Below are positions 6,639 to 10,553 of a stretch of 10,553 nucleotides of DNA, one piece after another. How positions within the stretch are numbered: position 1 is the first letter of the stretch; each line of letters begins with the position of its first letter. The stretch covers positions 1-10,553 of the forward strand of contig CAJOPD010000040.1 in assembly GCA_905236685.1 (NCBI GenBank), written 5' to 3'. Both the position numbers and the translations under genes were made by a program. The notes under the pieces are model-generated. The model had not been told where the DNA came from. It was given only the letters and a program-made list of their open reading frames with translations, and ran no database searches. The DNA is from an uncultured Clostridia bacterium (GTDB taxonomy: Bacteria > Bacillota > Clostridia > UBA1381).

Positions 6639-7983
6639 AACGGACGCACAGGACAGACAGTATAAAAAAATGACCGAAACGCCGATACCAAAGCTGGTAT
6701 CGGCTCTTGCCGTGCCCACTGTTATAAGTATGCTTGTATCTGCCATATATAACAGCGCCGACGCATATTTTGTATCAAGAATAGGTACAAGCGCGTCGGG
6801 CGCAGTCGGTGTTGTGTTTTCGCTTATGGCAATAATCCAGGCGATAGGATTTACGATAGGAATGGGTTCAGGCAGTATAATTGCGCGGCTTTTAGGCGCA
6901 AAAAAGGGCGATGAGGCGGCAGAGGTTGCGTCATCGGGGCTGTTTGCGGGGATATCTTTCGGAATTATAATAATCCTTGCTATGTCCTTTAAAATGCCCT
7001 TTTTTATGAAAAGCTTCGGCGCTACCGATACGATACTTCCGCACGCCGTGCAGTACGGGCGGTATATTGTTTTCGGCGCACCATTTATGATGGGCGTGTA
7101 TGCGCTGAACAATATCCTGCGCTCGCAGGGGAAAGCAAAATATGCAATGCTCGGAATAACTTCGGGCGCAATACTTAATATCGGTCTTGACCCGCTCTTT
7201 ATTTTTACATTCAAGCTGGGAACGGCAGGGGCGGCGTTAGCGACGCTTTTGAGCCAGATTATCAGCTTTTCGATACTGCTTTCCTTCTTTTTCACGGGAA
7301 AAAGTGCGGTAAAACTGTCGGTTTTCAAAATATCCCGCTCTGTAATGACCTATTTGAATATTTTTAAGACGGGACTTCCGTCACTTGCAAGGCAGGGCTT
7401 TGCATCGGTTGCGGTAATGCTTTTGAACAGGAGCGCGGCGCTTTACGGCGATGCCGCGGTTGCGTCAATGAGTATTGTGGGCAAGGTGTTTATGATGATA
7501 TTCGCCGTTATGCTCGGTATCGGGCAGGGCTATCAGCCGGTGCTCGGCATTAACTACGGCGCAAAAAAATATGACAGGGTAAAAAGTGCATTTTATTTCA
7601 CATTTTTTTTGAGCCTTGCGGTAGCGTGTGTCCTCGGCGTGCCCGTGTTCGTTTTTGCAAGACGGATTATGGCGATGTTTACAAAGGACGATATTAAGGT
7701 GATTGAATACGGTGTTACGGCACTTCGTGCACAATGCTTTGCGCTGGTTCTCATACCGATAAATAATATTTGCAGTATGACCCTGCAAATGACGGGAAAA
7801 TCGTGGACTGCAACGCTGCTTTCGTGTATGCGTCAGGGAATATTTTTTATCCCGCTTATACTGATACTTCCCAAATATATGGGAATAGGCGGAGTGCAGT
7901 ATTCACAGCCGATAGCAGACGCGGTGACATCAATCTGTGCAATACCTTTCGGTGTACAGTTCATAAAAGAGTTAAAGGAATAA
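6625..7983 (+). CDS. MATE-family efflux transporter
   Basis: This is a multidrug and toxic-compound extrusion (MATE) type transporter, expected to export small molecules in exchange for H+ or Na+ across the cytoplasmic membrane. About twelve hydrophobic segments are spread over the protein. The N-terminal signature MTETPIPKLVSALAVPTVISML is followed by IYNSADAYFVSRIG, typical of clostridial members. The second-half repeat begins near GLPSLARQGFASV. The start is uncertain. The TTG at 6625 (452 residues) overlaps DUF5662 by 14 bp and keeps the DRQYKKMTETP stretch usually present in homologues, but its GAAAGG is too close to it. The ATG at 6670 (437 residues) has no clear Shine-Dalgarno. Substrate cannot be predicted. 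Confidence 0.92.
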   Translation: MIIIKTDAQDRQYKKMTETPIPKLVSALAVPTVISMLVSAIYNSADAYFVSRIGTSASGAVGVVFSLMAIIQAIGFTIGMGSGSIIARLLGAKKGDEAAEVASSGLFAGISFGIIIILAMSFKMPFFMKSFGATDTILPHAVQYGRYIVFGAPFMMGVYALNNILRSQGKAKYAMLGITSGAILNIGLDPLFIFTFKLGTAGAALATLLSQIISFSILLSFFFTGKSAVKLSVFKISRSVMTYLNIFKTGLPSLARQGFASVAVMLLNRSAALYGDAAVASMSIVGKVFMMIFAVMLGIGQGYQPVLGINYGAKKYDRVKSAFYFTFFLSLAVACVLGVPVFVFARRIMAMFTKDDIKVIEYGVTALRAQCFALVLIPINNICSMTLQMTGKSWTATLLSCMRQGIFFIPLILILPKYMGIGGVQYSQPIADAVTSICAIPFGVQFIKELKE

Positions 7984-8001
7984 ATATAGCTTGCGAAAAG
8001 C

Positions 8002-8032
8002 CTCCCTTGCTTTGCGGCAGGGGAGAGTTTTT
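8002..8032 (+). terminator. Rho-independent terminator after the MATE gene
   Basis: A 9-bp stem (CTCCCTTGC at 8002-8010 with GCAGGGGAG at 8017-8025, one T-G pair) with a 6-nt loop is followed by AGTTTTT. It lies 18 bp after the MATE stop and ends the DUF5662-MATE unit. Confidence 0.85.
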
Positions 8033-8062
8033 ATAAAATAAGTACAATTTTTTTATAATCTA

Positions 8063-8091
8063 TTGCAAAGAATTGGCAGGTATGCTATAAT
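8063..8091 (+). promoter_or_regulatory. Extended -10 promoter of the structured leader or ncRNA
   Basis: TTGCAA (8063-8068), a 17-bp spacer and TATAAT (8086-8091), with a TGC immediately before the -10 (extended -10 element). Transcription would start near 8098, exactly where the long RNA hairpin begins. The -10 lies in the loop of a 30-bp palindrome (8073-8102). Confidence 0.75.
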
Positions 8092-8102
8092 ATACCTGCC
8101 AA
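8073..8102. promoter_or_regulatory. 30-bp palindrome over the promoter, candidate operator
   Basis: TTGGCAGGTAT (8073-8083) and its exact complement ATACCTGCCAA (8092-8102) flank 8 bp that contain the -10 box. A dimeric repressor bound here would cover the -10 and the start site. In RNA it would not be transcribed in full from the predicted start, so a DNA role is more likely than a hairpin. The regulator is not identifiable in the window. Confidence 0.5.
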
Positions 8103-8297
8103 ACGATTTTAATATGTGAGTTAGGTTATCTTTTTTTACGGGTATATTATACCCATTTTCGAGTTAAACTACTTTTGGAATTTGATAAAAATGCAAACCT
8201 CCTTAGGTAGTTTAACTCGATAACCTAATATTAGAATTGTTTGGCGACAATTGGGGTTTGCGTTTTTTATGCGTCAGCCTCGGTTGGCGCATTTTTT
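8098..8297 (+). ncRNA. Highly structured ~200-nt RNA: free ncRNA or cis-regulatory leader
   Basis: From the predicted transcription start to an intrinsic terminator, these bases form an extended hairpin. Stem 1 pairs 8098-8115 with 8228-8245 (18 bp, two G-U). A 6-nt bulge (8116-8121) leads to stem 2, 8122-8130 with 8219-8227 (9 bp). A 30-nt 5'-side insertion carries a small hairpin, GGGTATA/TATACCC at 8140-8154. Stem 3 pairs 8161-8172 with 8207-8218 (12 bp), stacked directly on stem 2. The 34-nt apical loop (8173-8206) can pair with the 3' tail: 8187-8201 with 8253-8267 is 15 continuous pairs (two G-U), extendable by two across a bulge, making a large pseudoknot. I do not recognise a known class. 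Size and knotted fold recall the clostridial raiA motif, and 6S RNA is a weaker alternative. Neither could be tested. It may also control the gene at 8318. Confidence 0.6.
8270..8297 (+). terminator. Rho-independent terminator ahead of the membrane-protein gene
   Basis: TGCGTCAGCC (8270-8279) pairs with GGTTGGCGCA (8282-8291), with two G-U pairs; in practice it closes on a CTCG tetraloop. TTTTTT (8292-8297) follows. It lies between the promoter at 8063-8091 and the start codon at 8318, so it either ends a separate RNA or acts as an attenuator. Confidence 0.8.
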
Positions 8298-8317
8298 AAT
8301 TTTAAGGGGGACATAAG

Positions 8318-9169
8318 GTGACAATAAACGAGGTACAAGCGCATTTAGATGACATTTTTGAGCTCGAAAAACAAAAACTGGGTTTGGAGTTTGCAATACA
8401 TACTATAAGCGGTCATCATTTTAAATCAAAGTACATAGGCTTGCAGGAAAAATATAACTGTATAGGGCGCTGTATGAGAAAAACAAATGAAAAGGGTGTT
8501 TGGGCGTTCTTCACATTTATAGGATTTTTAGCCGGTTTTTGGTTTTCAAGGGGAGATATTTTAGGAGCAATACTTGGTGTTTTAGCTGCGTGGGTTGCTT
8601 GCTTTGCCGTTATTTTTGCAACTTTTTTAATTATAAATGCGGTATATAACAGAGAGATAGTATCAAGAAATGCAGAGATAGAAAAGGAAAATAAAATGCT
8701 GTATAAGCAGGCGTGTGAAAAAAACAAACTTTTGCAGGCAAGCGCAAATAAACTGAGAAAGGCATATTTGAAAACAGAATACACTTTGGATAAAATATAT
8801 TCTCTAAATATTATCCGTCCCGAATGCCACAATATGATTGCGGTTTCCTCAATTTACGAGTACTTGAATTCAAAAAAAGCCGCTTCGTTAGAGACGGCAT
8901 ATGAGATGTACGAAACAGCAGTCCGACTTGAAAAAATTATAACAAAAATGTATATAATTATATCAATGCCTGAGAAAATTGCAGACAATCAGCCTTATTT
9001 GTATTCTGCAATAAAGGATATACAGCCGAAATCAGATGATTTTTCAAATTCAATAATTGAAAACAGCGATAAACTTGATAAAACAGCCGTCAACACGGCT
9101 GTTACGGAGTATATTACAAATGTTAATACTCGCATAAAACAGATAGCTGACAAAATTAAAATAAAATAG
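8318..9169 (+). CDS. Uncharacterised two-helix membrane protein with coiled coil
   Basis: No named function. The 283-residue protein has an N-terminal soluble helical part (1-58), two adjacent transmembrane helices (about 61-77 and 82-109) split by a short SRGD turn, a Lys/Glu-rich segment likely to form a coiled coil (about 111-158), and a C-terminal helical domain. A segment around 160-200 (IYSLNII, IAVSSIYEYL, AYEMYE) resembles, from memory, a family of unannotated clostridial proteins with a NII..KYRN.VAV..IYEYF pattern. Here KYRN is replaced by ECHN. Translation starts at GTG 8318, 7 bp after AAGGGGG (8304-8310). The gene is visibly richer in A and T than its neighbours, suggesting acquisition. 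An intrinsic terminator and a structured RNA lie just upstream, so its expression may need readthrough. Confidence 0.8.
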   Translation: MTINEVQAHLDDIFELEKQKLGLEFAIHTISGHHFKSKYIGLQEKYNCIGRCMRKTNEKGVWAFFTFIGFLAGFWFSRGDILGAILGVLAAWVACFAVIFATFLIINAVYNREIVSRNAEIEKENKMLYKQACEKNKLLQASANKLRKAYLKTEYTLDKIYSLNIIRPECHNMIAVSSIYEYLNSKKAASLETAYEMYETAVRLEKIITKMYIIISMPEKIADNQPYLYSAIKDIQPKSDDFSNSIIENSDKLDKTAVNTAVTEYITNVNTRIKQIADKIKIK

Positions 9170-9172
9170 TAA

Positions 9173-9196
9173 ACGGACGCAAATACTTGCGTCCGT
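9173..9196. terminator. Shared hairpin between converging genes
   Basis: ACGGACGCAA (9173-9182) and its exact complement TTGCGTCCGT (9187-9196) form a 10-bp stem with a 4-nt loop. It lies 3 bp past the membrane-protein stop and 8 bp past the galE stop. The leftward side has the better T-rich tract (TTTACTATTTT), so it should work best for galE; the rightward side (ATTAAATG) is poor. Confidence 0.7.
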
Positions 9197-9204
9197 ATTA
9201 AATG

Positions 9205-10218
9205 CTAATCATTAAATCCGTTCGGGTTATTTGACTGCCAGCGCCATAAGTCCTTGCACATTTCCTCAATGCCCCGCGTAGCTACCCAGTCAAGCTCACG
9301 CTTTGCCTTTTCGGGATTTGCATAACACTCTGCAATATCTCCGGGTCTGCGCGGGTCAATCTGGTACGGAAGTTCCTTTTTGCAAGCCTTTTCAAAGGCT
9401 TTTATTATTTCCAAAACGGAATATCCGTGTCCCGTGCCCAGATTATAAATGTGCACGCCCTGCTCGCCCGTTTTCTTTTCAAGAGCCTTTAAGTGCCCGA
9501 TAGCAAGGTCAACTACATGTATATAATCTCTTACGCCCGTTCCGTCGATTGTTGGGTAATCGTTTCCGAAAATATGAATTTTATCAAGCTTTCCGACAGC
9601 CACCTGAGCGACATAGGGAAGAAGATTGTTGGGTATCCCTTTCGGGTCCTCGCCGAGCTTTCCGCTTTTGTGAGCGCCTATCGGGTTGAAATAGCGCAGG
9701 AGAGTTACCGACCAGTTGTTATTCGCCGCGTACACATCGCTTAAAATGCGCTCAATCATAAGTTTTGTAGAACCGTAGGGGTTAGTTGTGGAGGTTGGAA
9801 AATCCTCTGTAATCGGAACGGTTTTCGGCATACCGTAAACCGTTGCGGAGGAAGAAAATACGATGTTAAAAACGCCGTATTTCTGCATTATATCGACAAG
9901 GTTTAGGGTACCTGTGATATTGTTGTGATAGTACTTTATAGGAAGCTGGGTAGATTCTCCGACAGCCTTTAAGCCTGCAAAATGAATTACCGAATCAATT
10001 TTGTGTTCTTTAAAAACCTTTTCCGTCTCGGCATAGTCCAAAAGGTCAGCCTTGTAAAACGGGAAATCTTTGCCCGTAAGCTCCTTTACGCGCTCTAATG
10101 ACTTTTCGCTGGAATTGTCAAGATTATCCAAAACGACAATGTCATAACCGCTGTTTAGAAGTTCAACGCAGGTGTGCGAGCCGATATATCCGGCACCGCC
10201 CGTAACAAGAATTTTCAT
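9205..10218 (-). CDS. galE: UDP-glucose 4-epimerase GalE
   Basis: GalE interconverts UDP-glucose and UDP-galactose through NAD-bound 4-keto chemistry, in the Leloir pathway and in the supply of UDP-galactose for polysaccharides. The 337-residue protein is a short-chain dehydrogenase-type epimerase. The NAD-binding motif GGAGYIG is at 7-13, the catalytic Ser region SSSATVYG at 122-129, and the Tyr148-x3-Lys152 pair in NPYGSTK. LRYFNPIGAH and RPGDIAECYA are further family motifs. The open frame extends 19 codons upstream, but the ATG at 10216-10218 is preceded by GGAGGTG and gives the canonical MKILVTGG start. The gene stands alone between its own promoter and terminator, divergent from pta, so whether it serves galactose use or envelope sugar synthesis is not shown. 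Confidence 0.97.
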   Translation of the reverse strand: MKILVTGGAGYIGSHTCVELLNSGYDIVVLDNLDNSSEKSLERVKELTGKDFPFYKADLLDYAETEKVFKEHKIDSVIHFAGLKAVGESTQLPIKYYHNNITGTLNLVDIMQKYGVFNIVFSSSATVYGMPKTVPITEDFPTSTTNPYGSTKLMIERILSDVYAANNNWSVTLLRYFNPIGAHKSGKLGEDPKGIPNNLLPYVAQVAVGKLDKIHIFGNDYPTIDGTGVRDYIHVVDLAIGHLKALEKKTGEQGVHIYNLGTGHGYSVLEIIKAFEKACKKELPYQIDPRRPGDIAECYANPEKAKRELDWVATRGIEEMCKDLWRWQSNNPNGFND

Positions 10219-10246
10219 AATCGCACCTCCAAAATCCACTTCTGCC

Positions 10247-10275
10247 ATTATATAGCAATTCATATAAATATTCAA
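10247..10275 (-). promoter_or_regulatory. galE promoter
   Basis: Read leftward, TTGAAT (complement of 10270-10275), a 17-bp spacer and TATAAT (complement of 10247-10252) lie about 30 bp before the galE start codon. Confidence 0.75.
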
Positions 10276-10315
10276 TAGATTTTTAGTATATTTTTTAGAA
10301 AATCTTGTAACATAC

Positions 10316-10344
10316 TTGTAAAATTACACCAATTGCTGTATAAT
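10316..10344 (+). promoter_or_regulatory. pta promoter
   Basis: TTGTAA (10316-10321), a 17-bp spacer and TATAAT (10339-10344), with the start expected about 30 bp before the pta ATG. CTTGTAA is directly repeated 11 bp upstream (10304-10310), which could be a binding site for a regulator. A TTGACA at about 10349 has no matching -10 before the start codon and was not used. Confidence 0.7.
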
Positions 10345-10380
10345 ATCCTTGACAAATTATATACAAAAGGAGACGGACAA

Positions 10381-10553
10381 ATGAGCCAGTTTTTAGAAAG
10401 AATTAAGGAAAGGGCAAAAAGCGACAAAAAGACGATTGTTCTTCCCGAATCTATGGACAGACGCACCTTTTTGGCGGCTGAAAAAATCTTAAAGGAGGAT
10501 ATTGCTAACCTTATTATTATAGGCACCCCTGAGGAAATTGAAGAAAATTCAAA
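10381..10553 (+). CDS. pta: Phosphate acetyltransferase, 5' part (runs off the window)
   Basis: Phosphate acetyltransferase converts acetyl-CoA and phosphate to acetyl phosphate and CoA. With acetate kinase it yields ATP in fermentative acetate formation. Only the first 57 codons are present. They begin MSQFLERIKERAKSDKKTIV and continue with LPESMDRRTFLAAEKIL, the characteristic N-terminus of the PTA_PTB domain. The ATG follows AAAGGAG at 8 bp, with a promoter at 10316-10344. The related phosphate butyryltransferase starts differently, so Pta is the better call. Whether ackA follows is outside the window. Confidence 0.9.
   Translation, partial: MSQFLERIKERAKSDKKTIVLPESMDRRTFLAAEKILKEDIANLIIIGTPEEIEENS

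Noticed and set aside
6219..7328. A 369-codon open frame on the minus strand
   Set aside because: It is antisense to the DUF5662 and MATE genes, both of which have family motifs. The antisense translation shows no recognisable domain and has no promoter or ribosome site of its own.
8098..8297. T-box, c-di-GMP, preQ1 or ZTP riboswitch, or SRP/tmRNA/RNase P RNA
   Set aside because: The hallmark sequences of these classes that I know (for example the T-box GGTGG antiterminator bulge or the RNase P GAGGAAAGTCC core) are not present. 6S RNA is not excluded but does not predict the large loop-to-tail pseudoknot.
8098..8297. Retron, CRISPR or toxin-antitoxin RNA module
   Set aside because: No reverse transcriptase, Cas, Abi/ToxN-like nuclease or short tandem repeats are in the window, and the neighbouring gene is a membrane protein of unknown role.
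10272..10526. Minus-strand frame opposite the start of pta
   Set aside because: The opposite strand encodes a clear Pta N-terminus with ribosome site and promoter; this frame is its shadow.

Overview
The window looks like a chromosomal segment of an anaerobic Firmicute of the class Clostridia. The main support is a leftward housekeeping operon (PDZ/radical-SAM DUF512 protein, Der GTPase, PlsY acyltransferase, GpsA dehydrogenase), a gene order I know from clostridial genomes. Strong Shine-Dalgarno sites, near-consensus sigma-A promoters with 17-bp spacers, a DUF5662 gene and a pta gene fit this. No rRNA or marker gene allows a finer placement.

Layout. Positions 1-78 hold a consensus leftward promoter for a gene beyond the left edge, embedded in ATCAAA repeats. 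Positions 79-1531 are an IS4-family insertion sequence with 14-bp perfect terminal inverted repeats; its transposase is cut by one in-frame TAA. It lies 6 bp past the gpsA stop. Positions 1538-5956 (minus strand) are the DUF512-der-plsY-gpsA operon, driven by a perfect TTGACA-17-TATAAT promoter. It combines ribosome assembly (Der) with the first committed steps of glycerophospholipid synthesis: GpsA makes sn-glycerol-3-phosphate and PlsY acylates it. A divergent promoter drives 6114-7983, a DUF5662 gene overlapping a MATE-family transporter, closed by a rho-independent terminator at 8002-8032.

Positions 8033-8317 are the most unusual part. A strong extended -10 promoter sits inside a 30-bp palindrome. 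It is followed by about 200 nt that can fold into a long hairpin (18-bp and 9-bp stems, a side hairpin, a 12-bp stem) whose 34-nt apical loop can pair over about 17 bp with the 3' tail as a pseudoknot, and then by an intrinsic terminator. This is either a free-standing structured ncRNA or a regulatory leader for the AT-rich, uncharacterised two-helix membrane protein at 8318-9169. The apical loop also contains CCTCCTTA, complementary to that gene's ribosome binding site.

The right end holds galE (minus strand, UDP-glucose 4-epimerase), sharing a hairpin terminator with the membrane-protein gene, and, divergently, the first 57 codons of pta (phosphate acetyltransferase, acetate fermentation), which runs off the window.

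All pairing and promoter statements come from reading the sequence by eye. Family assignments come from recognising motifs, not from database searches.
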